The notes below the pieces were generated by a model. That model saw nothing but the letters and a program-made list of their open reading frames with translations, ran no database searches and was not told the DNA's origin. The position numbers and the translations under genes were made by a program. From contig CALVKT010000052.1 in NCBI GenBank assembly GCA_944333055.1, positions 50,756-114,755 on the forward strand: DNA of 64,000 nt, given 5' to 3'. This DNA is from an uncultured Clostridia bacterium. GTDB lineage: Bacteria; Bacillota; Clostridia; Christensenellales; Aristaeellaceae. Every line of letters begins with the position of its first letter. Position 1 is the first letter of the stretch. Below, one piece after another: positions 43,447 through 52,200 of this stretch.

Positions 43447-43598
43447 TAGTGCGAAGAAAAAAATATGAGATATTGCACGAATTATCTCGCACGCACAAAG
43501 CCGGCGCGCACTTTTGCAGCGGTTTGTGGGCAGTCCGTTTTGCCGTGCGCGCGCCTGATGCTTCCCTGCAACGCATATCGCGCGTGCGGTTTGACAGC
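43447..43598. other. Intergenic stretch without a gene
   Basis: An AT-rich part (43447-43490) upstream of the ABC promoter may hold its regulator site; GAGAT/ATCTC inverted pentamers occur near 43466-43487. No coding frame is credible. Confidence 0.4.
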
Positions 43599-43660
43599 AA
43601 AAGACCGTCGGCTGCACATTGCCGACGGTCTGCCGGGCGGCAGGTATTCGCCTGCCGCCC
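43599..43660 (-). terminator. Double terminator of the surface protein gene
   Basis: Two hairpins follow the minus-strand stop: GGGCGGCAGG / CCTGCCGCCC (about 43634-43659), then GACCGTCGGC / GCCGACGGTC (43603-43630). The second is followed by TTTTGCTG. Confidence 0.8.
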
Positions 43661-43666
43661 GCGCCG

Positions 43667-46205
43667 TTAATCCTTCCGTTTGGACATGGCCAGCATCGCA
43701 ACGATGCTCAAAAGTGCCATGCCGCCCAGTGCCGCCCACATCTTCGGATGTGCCGCGTCACCGGTCGTCGGAATATTCAGACTGTCCTTCTGGTTGAAGA
43801 AGGCTGCCGTAATCGACCCTTTGCCTTCGATTTTGCCCCCATGATGCACGCTCGTCGTCTGGTAGCCGTCCGTGTTGGCCTCCGCCTCGGACACGGTATA
43901 GCCCATTCCCGCAGGCAGATTGGCAGCCGTAACGTGCTGTTCATGCCTGAGCGTGAAGCGGGAAACACCCTGCTCAAACGTCATTGAACCATAGGTGCCG
44001 GAGATCGTCGCGTCATCGAGCGTCACGGTGAAGTGCCAGTCGCGATCCCGTTCACCGCCATCACCACTGACCGTCTTGGAAACGGTCAGGCTGCCGCCGG
44101 CAGGCGTATGCCAGACCAGCGCAAACGGAGAGAATCCGCCGGAACCGATCTCAAACACCACATATCCATCCTTCACGCGAGCGTCGACGATCTCAACCGC
44201 GCAGCCGTCAATGGCTGCCATGATCTGATCACGCGCCATCTCTCTGTGCAGGCCGGCAAAGTGGAGCACGGTAAAGATCGTCTCTTCGCTCGTTCCCTCC
44301 GGCAGCGGCCAATACACGGTCACATTGCCGTTGGCCTTCACCCACGCATTTCCGTTATCGGTATCCACAAGGTCGAGGTATTTCAGTTCGTAGTGCCGTT
44401 CATCATCGGTGTGGCTCAACGCACGATCCGCTCGCCGGATCAGCGCCTCTTTTCTGCTCACGCTCTCCTTGCTCTCTTCGATGATGTCGTCAAAGAGGAG
44501 CGCAACGCTCCCGGCGTCCACGCGGATGTCGCTCTCGTTCAGCGTGTAGATCGTGTTCGCCGGCGCCGTCAAGCCGATGCGGCCGTCCGTCGGCGCCGCC
44601 TCTTTCACCTCGGCATACTGTTCACCGCTTGTTGTGCCGCGTACCATCAATTCGGCCAAGGCGCTGCTGTCCACCGGAAAGCTCTCATCCCCATATTGCG
44701 CTACAACGTCGCCAACGGCGGTATCGCCCGCTCCCCTGTACAGGGCCATGCTGTACGACGTGTTGACCTCCCGGCCCACTTCAAATGCGTCGCTGACGAT
44801 CACCGTGCCGTCCGCCTTGGTAAACTGCACGCGCGTGGGCTGCTGCCCTTGAGCGGGAACCAGCTTGTAAACCGTCGTGCCCGTCCGTCCATCATAGGGG
44901 ACGAGCGTCCACATCCGGTTGCCGTCCGCCTCCTTGAACGTCAGCGCCGTGACATCCGCGCCGCTCATGCGTCCGGGCAGATTCACCCTGAACCCTGGTT
45001 CCGGCAAAGAGGCGCTGCCCACAATATCGCCGCCGGCGTTCACCGCACCGTCCGCGCCATCCGCGCCGCCCATATAAATGGTCATGTCCACAGGCTCAAC
45101 ACTGACAAAGGCCGTCCAGCGAAGGTTGTCTTGCGTCATCATTTGCAGGTCCGCGTAGAGCGGATAGATGGTGCGCTTCCTCTCGCTGTCATCGAGCAGA
45201 TAATACGCGAACTCTTCTGGGTTTTCCCCATTCTGCACCATGATCGTCCCCTCGCCGTCGCTGGCAGTGACAGCAAAGGCGCGATAGTCATCGGGCAGGC
45301 GAAGCGCGCTGTCCACCTTGCCGTCTTTGAGCAGGTTGATCGGGCTGTCCTGATCGTCCGCATCCATGGGCGGCTGCTCGTCCTCGGCAAAGCGGGCGTT
45401 GAGCACGTTGTCAGCCACGTTGACCGCGCCTTTGCCGGTGGTACTGATATCAACGGCGTATTTGGTTCCGTCGGCATAGGCGATGACCTTTGTGCCGTCA
45501 TCTATCCGAATTGTTCCGGCAACCCTTCCTCCAGCCCCCGCACCGATGCCCGATGCACCCGGTCCGCCTGTAGCGGTGACACGCGCCTTTCCCAGGATAG
45601 AAATATCTCTCGCATGATTTCTATATGGATTAGCTAATGCTCGATGGTGACGTTGCCGGAAAGGATGCGGATGGAACCGGCATCTTCCTCGGCGGAGCCG
45701 CCAATGGCCGCACCATGCGCACCGTTGTCCGCTGTGCCGTTGTTCAGCGTCAGCGCGCCGTCTCCCTTCAGGGGCAATTCGGCGCCTTCGGGCACGCGAA
45801 CCAACGCGTTGCCGACATATTGCTCGTCAACCTGTGTAGCTCCGCCGCCGGTCAGCGTACTGCTGCCGGAGAGCGTGATGGTGGCCGAGCCGCTCTGTAT
45901 GTCGATCAGGCTTTTGCCCGATTCATTGGAGAGCGTCAGGTTATCGAGAACAAGGGGAACACTTGTCCCCCCCCCGCAGATTTTACGGTCACCGTGTGCG
46001 TCTGTGACGTACCGGTGATGCGCAGACCATCTGCCGCCATGCTCTGGGAAGAGCCGCCCTGCTCGACGACATTGTCCGTCACGATGATGTCCCCGTCGCC
46101 GATGTCGAGGCTCAGGGGCTCGCCCGCAGCCGGTGTCACAGGCAGCACGATGAGCGCCATCCTCAGCAGGAGGCATGCCCAACTTCCTTTTTTCTTCACA
46201 TGCAT
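43667..46205 (-). pseudogene. Sortase-anchored surface protein, broken by two one-base deletions (one in a nine-C run)
   Basis: Three frames join into one protein of about 845 residues. N-terminal frame: signal peptide VKKKGSWACLLLRMALIVLP from ATG 46205 or GTG 46199 (better spaced from GGAG), then a beta-helix-like adhesin region. The frame breaks in the C run at 45967-45975. The middle frame (LVLDNLTLSNESGKSLIDI onward) stops at 45634 after NVTIEH. One more base there would restore the third frame, LANPYRNHARDISILGKAR, which runs to 43667. The end has a SpaA/DUF7601-like domain (SLTVSKTVSGDGGERD onward), sorting motif IPTTGD, a hydrophobic helix and SKRKD. It is either phase-variable plus damaged, a pseudogene, or contains sequencing errors. 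Confidence 0.75.
45967..45975 (-). repeat. Nine-base C/G run inside the surface protein gene
   Basis: Nine consecutive C (G on the coding strand) interrupt codons for Ala-Gly-Gly-Gly. Ten would keep the frame (SAGGGTSVPLVLDN); nine puts it out of frame. Slipped-strand mispairing could switch expression. Confidence 0.8.
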
Positions 46206-46506
46206 CACTCCGTTCTGTCTTCTCCCCATCCTTAAGACGAGAATTGATTCCGCCTTCCACTCCGCCAGCCCCGCAGTCATGCCGCCTCTCATCTTTCAAA
46301 CACACATTTCGTCATGATTGCGCGATCGAGCGCATCGGTGTTTCGGCCCGCCGCAGGCACAACACGATATATCAGGCTAAATATCACATCAATTCTATCA
46401 CAACAGTTATGAAAGTGGAAGGCGTTTCATCCATGTATACAGGAAGATGTTTTGTATGAAAAGACAACGTGCAGCGCGTATGCTCTGCCCTCGTGAATCT
46501 TCGCAT
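46206..46506. other. AT-richer upstream region of the surface protein gene
   Basis: No gene is seen. The DNA from about 46360 to 46460 is AT-rich and presumably contains the minus-strand promoter; I do not see a consensus pair that I would commit to. Confidence 0.4.
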
Positions 46507-46537
46507 ATAAAAAGAGAACCGCGTGCATGCGGTTCTC
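46507..46537 (-). terminator. Terminator of the fatty-acid operon
   Basis: A 9-bp perfect stem GAGAACCGC / GCGGTTCTC is followed on the minus strand by TTTTTATATG. It lies about 100 bases after the MarR gene. Confidence 0.85.
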
Positions 46538-46642
46538 ACAGCGCATCGACAGGCTCTCTTTAAGATTTCGTTCAGACTTCCCTTCGCACCGTGCAGAAGG
46601 TGATCGATTGTCCGGATGCCGCCATACGGCAGGCCTCGCGCC

Positions 46643-47092
46643 TCACCCCTGATCGGGGATGTCCACCTCCGGCATCAGCTCGCGGCTGACGATCTCCAGC
46701 ATCTGCGTCAGCTTTTCGCACTCCTCCGGCGTAAAGCGCTTGCAGATGCGGTCCATCACCTCGTCCGTGTATCGGGCGCTGATGTTGTAGTAGTCCATGT
46801 ACTTCTGCGTCACCTGCAGGTGGTACTCGCGCCTGTCCTCCTCGGACTGCGTCTTGCTGACGTAGCCCTTCTTGATCAGGCTGTTGACCTTGTAGGCGGC
46901 GTTGGGCGAGGAGATGCGCATGAACGAGGCAAACTCGTTGATCGTGGGCCGGCCAAGCGCCAGGATGGTCTCCACGCAGAAGACCTCCACCGTCGTCAGG
47001 CTCGCTTCCCGCGTCTGAAACCGGTCGAAGATCTCCTTATAGAAGTGCAGCTTAAACTTCGTATACACCGTATTGAACGCATTTCTGAGCAT
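46643..47092 (-). CDS. MarR family regulator, FabT-like
   Basis: A 149-residue MarR protein. The winged HTH is TINEFASFMRISSPNAAYKVNSLIKKGYV (in two parts, residues about 50-63 and 64-78), with the wing SEEDRREYHLQVT. It is the last gene of the fatty-acid operon, 56 bases after fabZ. Firmicute FabT-type repressors control such operons in response to acyl-ACP. Here it would feed back on the promoter at 54381-54409 through the palindrome at 54339-54372. In Streptococcus fabT is near the start of the cluster, so the distal position is notable. Confidence 0.85.
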   Translation of the reverse strand: MLRNAFNTVYTKFKLHFYKEIFDRFQTREASLTTVEVFCVETILALGRPTINEFASFMRISSPNAAYKVNSLIKKGYVSKTQSEEDRREYHLQVTQKYMDYYNISARYTDEVMDRICKRFTPEECEKLTQMLEIVSRELMPEVDIPDQG

Positions 47093-47148
47093 CTTTCATT
47101 CCCGCTTTCCTCTGGCTGCACCCAGTATAGCAACTTTTGGGAAAAACA

Positions 47149-47586
47149 TCAACCGTCATTCTGCTGCACGGCGAAAATCAGTTCCGCCGTGCAGGCGACC
47201 TCTCCGCCGACCGTGGCCTCGCACGTGCCGATGCCCACCGGCCCGCGCCGTTTGGTCAGCGTGCAGGTCATCTCCAGCACGTCGCCGGGGATCACCTTGC
47301 GCTTGAAGCGCGCGTTCCTGACGCCGCCAAAGAGCACGATCTTCCCCCTGTTCTCCGGCATGGAGAGCAGCGCCACCGCGCCCACCTGCGCCATCGCCTC
47401 CAGAATCAGCACGCCGGGCATGATGTGTTCCTGCGGGAAGTGCCCGCAGAAGACCTGCTCGTTCGCGCTGACGCACTTGATGCCCCTGGCAAACTGCCCC
47501 GGCTCGCCGTCCACAATGCGGTCCACGAGCGCAAAGGGATACCGATGCGGCAGAATCTCCGCGATCTGATTGGAATTGAGCTGCAT
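47149..47586 (-). CDS. fabZ: 3-hydroxyacyl-[acyl-carrier-protein] dehydratase
   Basis: A 145-residue hot-dog protein with start ATG 47586 behind GGGAGGCG. It has LPHRYPFALVDRI (residues 12-24, catalytic His in HRYP) and HFPQEHIMPGVLILEAMAQ near 49-67, with the catalytic Glu. It dehydrates 3-hydroxyacyl-ACP in chain elongation. It starts 2 bases after the fabF stop. Confidence 0.96.
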   Translation of the reverse strand: MQLNSNQIAEILPHRYPFALVDRIVDGEPGQFARGIKCVSANEQVFCGHFPQEHIMPGVLILEAMAQVGAVALLSMPENRGKIVLFGGVRNARFKRKVIPGDVLEMTCTLTKRRGPVGIGTCEATVGGEVACTAELIFAVQQNDG

Positions 47587-47588
47587 GC

Positions 47589-48818
47589 TTACGCCTCCCA
47601 TCTCTTGAACACGAGGCTCACGTTGTGCCCGCCAAAGCCCAGGGAATTGCTCATCGCGCAGGCGATGGCCGCCTGACGGCCCGCGTTGGGCACCACGTCG
47701 AGGTCGCACTGTTCGTCCGGCTCGCTGTAGTGAATCGTCGCGGGCACGAAGCCCTCGTGCAGCGCCATCGCCGTGATCGCCGCCTCCACCGCGCCCGCCG
47801 CGCCGAGCATGTGCCCGGTCATCGACTTGGTGGAGGACATCATCAGCCGGCAGGCATGCGCGCCGAACGCCGCCTTGACGGCGGCCGTCTCGCCCGAATC
47901 GTTGAGCGGCGTGGACGTGCCGTGCGCGTTGATGTAGTCCACCTGCTCCGGCCGCACGCCCGCGTCCGCGAGTGCCAGCTTCATCGCCAGCGCGCCGCCG
48001 CGCCCATCCGGCGCGGGCGCCGTGATGTGGTACGCGTCGCACGTCGCGCCGTATCCGGCGACCTCCGCATAGATCTTGGCGCCGCGCGCCTGCGCGTGCG
48101 AGAGCTCCTCCAGCAGCAGCACCGCCGCGCCCTCGCCCATCACAAAGCCGCTGCGCTGCGCGTCAAAGGGGATCGACGCGCGCGCGGGATCGCTGCCCGT
48201 GTGCAGCGCTTTCATCGACGTGAAGCCGCCGATGGCCAGCGGCGTGATGCTCGCCTCCGCGCCGCCGCAGAGCATGACCTCCGCATAGCCGTCGCGGATG
48301 TGGCGGAAGGCGTCGCCCACCGCGTTGCCGCCGCCGGCGCAGGCCGTCACCGGGCAGGTGCACATCCCCCGAAAGCCCGCGTCGATGGCCACGCGCCCCG
48401 CCGCCATGTTGCTGATGATGCCGGGGATCATGAACGGCGAAACGCGGTCGTAGCCCTTGTCCATGCCGCGCTCCTTCGCCTCCTCCATCGTCTCAAAGCC
48501 GCCGATGCCGCTGGAGATGGACACGCCGCAGCGGTCGGGATCAAACGCACGCAGCCCCGCGTCCGCCATCGCCTCGCGCGCGGCGGCCAGCGCGAACTGG
48601 CAGTATCGGTCCATGTGCCGGGCTTCCAGCTTCCCAAAGCGCGCTTCCGGGTCAAAGCCCTTGACCTCGGCGGCCAGCGTCACCTTGCGGCCCGTCGTGT
48701 CGTAGCGCGTAATCGGCGCGATGCCGCACGTGCCCGCGCGGATCGCCTGCCACGTCTCCTGCATCGTCAGGCCCACGGGCGACACCGCGCCCATGCCCGT
48801 GATGACCACTCGTCTCAT
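47589..48818 (-). CDS. fabF: 3-oxoacyl-[acyl-carrier-protein] synthase II
   Basis: A 409-residue condensing enzyme. The start has MRRVVITGMGAVSPVGLT. The Cys-His-His triad is readable: active-site Cys in VTACAGGGNAVGDA (about residue 161), His in NAHGTSTPLND (about 302), and His in KSMTGHMLGAAGAVEA (about 339). It elongates acyl-ACP with malonyl-ACP. It lies 15 bases after fabG. Confidence 0.97.
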   Translation of the reverse strand: MRRVVITGMGAVSPVGLTMQETWQAIRAGTCGIAPITRYDTTGRKVTLAAEVKGFDPEARFGKLEARHMDRYCQFALAAAREAMADAGLRAFDPDRCGVSISSGIGGFETMEEAKERGMDKGYDRVSPFMIPGIISNMAAGRVAIDAGFRGMCTCPVTACAGGGNAVGDAFRHIRDGYAEVMLCGGAEASITPLAIGGFTSMKALHTGSDPARASIPFDAQRSGFVMGEGAAVLLLEELSHAQARGAKIYAEVAGYGATCDAYHITAPAPDGRGGALAMKLALADAGVRPEQVDYINAHGTSTPLNDSGETAAVKAAFGAHACRLMMSSTKSMTGHMLGAAGAVEAAITAMALHEGFVPATIHYSEPDEQCDLDVVPNAGRQAAIACAMSNSLGFGGHNVSLVFKRWEA

Positions 48819-48833
48819 GCCGTTCTCCCTTCG

Positions 48834-49577
48834 TCACATGGACATGCCGCCGTCGATGGCCAGCACCTGTCCGGTGATGTACGCCGCGTCCTCGCCGGCC
48901 AGGAATGCGACCGCGCGGGCCACCTCATGCGCATGCCCCATCCGGCCCGCCGGAATCTGCGAAAGCGCCGCTTCCTTCGCCGGCTCCGTCATCGCGGCGG
49001 TCATGTCCGTCGCGATGAAGCCAGGGGCGACGGCGTTGACCGTGATGCCCCGCTGCGCCAGCTCCCTGGCCGCCGCCTTCGTCAGGCCGATCACGCCCGC
49101 CTTGCTCGCCGCGTAGTTCGCCTGACCGGCGTTGCCGCGCAGGCCCGTGACCGAGCTGACGTTGACGATGCGGCCGTAGTTCTGCTTCATCATCGCGTGC
49201 ACCACGTGGCGGATGCACAGGAACGCGCCCTTGAGGTTGGTGTCCACCACCGCGTCAAAGTCGCTCTCGCGCATCATCAGCAGGAAGTTGTCCCGCGTGA
49301 CGCCCGCGTTGTTGACCAGGATGTCGATGCGGCCATACTCGCTGAGCGCCGCCTTCATCGCGGCCTTGACCGCCTGCGCGTCGGCCACGTCGCAGCGGAT
49401 GGCCGTGGCGCGCGCGCCCAGCTCGCGGCAGGCCGCCGCCGTCTGTTCCGCCGCCGCCTCGTTGCCCGCGTAGAGCAGCACGACGTTCGCGCCGCCCGCC
49501 GCCAGCTCCAGGCAGATCGCCCGGCCGATGCCCCGGCTGCCGCCGGTGACGACGGCGGTTCGTTGATCAAAGCGCAT
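48834..49577 (-). CDS. fabG: 3-oxoacyl-[acyl-carrier-protein] reductase
   Basis: A 247-residue short-chain dehydrogenase. It has the cofactor motif VTGGSRGIGRAI (residues 10-21), NNAG near 88-91, the Ser/Tyr/Lys active site (VSSVTG, then YAASKAG near 151-157), and the C-terminal ITGQVLAIDGGMSM. It uses NADPH to reduce 3-oxoacyl-ACP. It overlaps fabK by 11 bases. Confidence 0.97.
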   Translation of the reverse strand: MRFDQRTAVVTGGSRGIGRAICLELAAGGANVVLLYAGNEAAAEQTAAACRELGARATAIRCDVADAQAVKAAMKAALSEYGRIDILVNNAGVTRDNFLLMMRESDFDAVVDTNLKGAFLCIRHVVHAMMKQNYGRIVNVSSVTGLRGNAGQANYAASKAGVIGLTKAAARELAQRGITVNAVAPGFIATDMTAAMTEPAKEAALSQIPAGRMGHAHEVARAVAFLAGEDAAYITGQVLAIDGGMSM

Positions 49578-50523
49578 GCTTCGTCCTCCATTCCTCGTGG
49601 CAGCGCGCCAGCACCGCTTCGCCGTCCTCGGCCATCTCCCGCAGGATCGTATCCACGGGCCGCACCTCGCGCAGCATGCCGGCCACCTGGCCGCTCATCA
49701 CGCTGCCCGTCTCCATGTCGCCGTCAAACACCGCGCGGCGCAGGCCGCCCAGCGTCAGTTCCTCCAGCTCCATCTGCGTGGCGCCCGCCTGCTCGCGGCG
49801 GACGTACTCGCGCGCCATTTTGTTGCGCAGCACGCGCACGGGCGCGCCCACGCTGCGGCCGGTGACGATCGTATCGCTGTCGCGCGCCTTGAGCAGCGCC
49901 TGCTTGTAGCGCTCGTGAATCGGGCACTCCGCGCTGGTCAGCAGGCAGGTGCCCACCTGCACGCCGCACGCGCCCAGCGCCAGCGCCGCCGCGAACTGGC
50001 GGCCATCCGCGATGCCGCCCGCCGCGATGACCGGCACGTCCACCGCGTCGATGACCTGCGGCACCAGCGCCATCGTCGTCATCTCGCCGACGTGGCCGCC
50101 GGACTCCGTGCCCTCCGCGATGACCGCGTCCACGCCACCGCGCGCAAAGCGCTGGGCGAACGCCACCGCCGCCACCACCGGGATCACCTTGATGCCCGCG
50201 TCCTTCCATGCGGCCACGTATTTGCCCGGATTGCCCGCGCCCGTGGTCACAACCGGCACGCGCTCCTCGATGACCACCTGCGCAAACGCGTCCGCGCTGG
50301 GGTTCATCAGCATGATGTTCACGCCGAAGGGCTTGTCCGTCAGCGCCCGGCAGCGGCGGATGTGGTCGCGCAGCTCCTCCGCCGTGCGCATGCCGCCCGC
50401 GCCGATGACGCCCAGCGCGCCCGCCTGCGAGCAGGCCGCGGCGAATTCGCCCGTGGCGATGTTCGCCATGCCGCCCTGAATGATGGGGTATTTCGTGCCC
50501 AGAATGTCAGTCAGCTTGTTCAT
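49567..50523 (-). CDS. fabK: Enoyl-[acyl-carrier-protein] reductase II (FMN-dependent)
   Basis: A 318-residue TIM-barrel flavoprotein with start ATG 50523 behind AAGGAGACG. The N-terminus TKYPIIQGGMANIATGEFAA and the EGTESGGHVGEMTTM block (about 147-161) are typical of FabK. It also has VPVIAAGGIADGRQFAAAL near 175-193. It reduces the enoyl-ACP double bond. FabK is not inhibited by triclosan, unlike FabI. It overlaps accA by 17 bases. Confidence 0.95.
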   Translation of the reverse strand: MNKLTDILGTKYPIIQGGMANIATGEFAAACSQAGALGVIGAGGMRTAEELRDHIRRCRALTDKPFGVNIMLMNPSADAFAQVVIEERVPVVTTGAGNPGKYVAAWKDAGIKVIPVVAAVAFAQRFARGGVDAVIAEGTESGGHVGEMTTMALVPQVIDAVDVPVIAAGGIADGRQFAAALALGACGVQVGTCLLTSAECPIHERYKQALLKARDSDTIVTGRSVGAPVRVLRNKMAREYVRREQAGATQMELEELTLGGLRRAVFDGDMETGSVMSGQVAGMLREVRPVDTILREMAEDGEAVLARCHEEWRTKHAL

Positions 50524-51352
50524 GTTCGTCTCCTTGGGACGCGCAGGGCGCAAGCGTCGTGTACGCCTGCATCCTGCGGAATTTGTCATATCGTTCTGCC
50601 GCCAGCGTTTCGCCGCTCTTGCCCGAAAGCATGTCGAGCTGCGCGGTGATGGCCGCGTCCAGCGCGCGCATCGCGCCCGCCGCGTCCGCGTGCGCACCGC
50701 CCGCCGGTTCCGGGATGATCCCGTCGATCACGCCCAGCGCCATCAGGTCGGGCGCGGTCAGCCGCATCACCCCGGCGGCCTGCGCCGCGCGCGAGGCGTC
50801 CTTGTAGAGGATGCTGGCAAACCCCTCCGGCGAGAGGATGGCGTAGACGGCGTTTTCCATCATCAGCACGCGGTCGGCCACGGCCAGCGCCAGCGCGCCG
50901 CCGCTGTTGCCCTCGCCGGTGATCACCGCGACGATGGGCACGCGCAGCGCGCTCATCTCGCTCAGGCAGCGGGCGATGGCCTCGCCCTGCCCGCGCTCCT
51001 CGGCCTGCATGCCGGGATACGCGCCGGATGTGTCGATCAGCGTGATGACGGGCCGGCGAAACTTCTCCGCCTGGCGCATCAGCCGCTGCGCCTTGCGGTA
51101 GCCTTCCGGGCTGGGCATGCCGAAGTGCCCGCGCAGGTTTTCCTCCAGCGTGCGCCCCTTGCGCGTGGCGATGACCGTCACCGGCCGTCCGTGATAGAGC
51201 GCCACGCCGCCCAGAATCGCGCCGTCCTCGCCGCACAGCCGGTCGCCCTTCATCTCAAAAAACGAGGTGAACAGCGCGTCGATGTACTCGCGCGCGTTGG
51301 GCCGCTGCGGGTGGCGCGCGATGAGCACGCGCTCGTGTGCGGAAAGATTCAT
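50507..51352 (-). CDS. accA: Acetyl-CoA carboxylase carboxyltransferase, alpha subunit
   Basis: A 281-residue AccA, slightly shorter than the E. coli enzyme (about 319) because the N-terminal helix is reduced. Blocks include HPQRPNAREYIDALF, GRPVTVIATRKGRTLEENL, and the oxyanion segment VITLIDTSGAYPGMQAEERG near residues 98-117. With AccD it moves the carboxyl group from biotin to acetyl-CoA, giving malonyl-CoA. It overlaps accD by 4 bases. Confidence 0.96.
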   Translation of the reverse strand: MNLSAHERVLIARHPQRPNAREYIDALFTSFFEMKGDRLCGEDGAILGGVALYHGRPVTVIATRKGRTLEENLRGHFGMPSPEGYRKAQRLMRQAEKFRRPVITLIDTSGAYPGMQAEERGQGEAIARCLSEMSALRVPIVAVITGEGNSGGALALAVADRVLMMENAVYAILSPEGFASILYKDASRAAQAAGVMRLTAPDLMALGVIDGIIPEPAGGAHADAAGAMRALDAAITAQLDMLSGKSGETLAAERYDKFRRMQAYTTLAPCASQGDEHEQAD

Positions 51353-52200
51353 GTCCGTCCTCCCTCGTGCACGCGCAGCAGATCGGCGAGGGCCGCGCGC
51401 AGCTTGCCGCGCTCGATCACCGCATCCACGAAGCCGTGCTCCATCACAAATTCCGCCCGCTGAAAGTTGTAGGGCAGCTTTTCGCCGATCGTCTGCTCGA
51501 TGACGCGCGGCCCGGCGAACCCGATGCGCGCGCCCGGCTCGGCGAGGATGACATCGCCCAGCGAGGCGAAGCTCGCCGTCACGCCGCCTGTCGTCGGATC
51601 GGTGAGCACGCTGATGTAGAGCAGCCCCGCATCGCCAAAGCGGCGGATCGCCGCGCTGGTCTTGGCCATCTGCATGAGCGAAAGGATGCCCTCCTGCATG
51701 CGCGCGCCGCCGCTGGCGGAAAAGATGATCAGCGGCAGGCGGTTTTCAAGCGCGTATTCGATCGCCAGCGTCAGCTTCTCGCCCACGGCCGCGCCCATGC
51801 TGCCCATCATGAACCGTCCGTCGAGCACGCAGACCACGCATGCGCGGCCGTCGATCTCGCCCGTGGCGGTGAGCACGGCCTCGGCCATGCCGGTTTTCTT
51901 GCGGGCGTCCGCCAGCTTGTCGCCGTAGCCCGGAAATTCCAGCGGGTCGCTCGCGGCCAGATCCGCGTGGAGTTCCGTGTACGCGCCGCCGTCCATGAGC
52001 ATCTGCAGCCGCTTTTGCGCGCCCAGCGGCCAGTGATAGCCGCAGTACGGACACACGCCGAGGTGGTCCTCCTTCTCGCGGATGGGCATCTCGCGCTGGC
52101 ACTTGGGGCAGGCGGTCATCTGATCCGCCGGCAGATAGCTCGAAAGCAGCTTCTTCATCGCCCGCAGGCGGTAGCGCCGTTTTTCAAAGACGTCGGTCAC
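51349..52200 (-). CDS. accD: Acetyl-CoA carboxylase carboxyltransferase, beta subunit
   Basis: A 283-residue AccD. The N-terminal zinc ribbon is intact: CPKCQREM (about residues 31-38) and CPYCGYHW (about 50-57). The carboxyltransferase core has FSASGGARMQEGILSLMQMAK near 159-179 (read in two blocks) and TDPTTGGVTASFASLGD. It works with AccA. It overlaps accC by 4 bases. Confidence 0.96.
   Translation of the reverse strand: MTDVFEKRRYRLRAMKKLLSSYLPADQMTACPKCQREMPIREKEDHLGVCPYCGYHWPLGAQKRLQMLMDGGAYTELHADLAASDPLEFPGYGDKLADARKKTGMAEAVLTATGEIDGRACVVCVLDGRFMMGSMGAAVGEKLTLAIEYALENRLPLIIFSASGGARMQEGILSLMQMAKTSAAIRRFGDAGLLYISVLTDPTTGGVTASFASLGDVILAEPGARIGFAGPRVIEQTIGEKLPYNFQRAEFVMEHGFVDAVIERGKLRAALADLLRVHEGGRT

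Noticed and set aside
47625..49865. 746-codon plus-strand open frame opposite fabF/fabG
   Set aside because: Antisense shadow of two catalytically complete fab genes.
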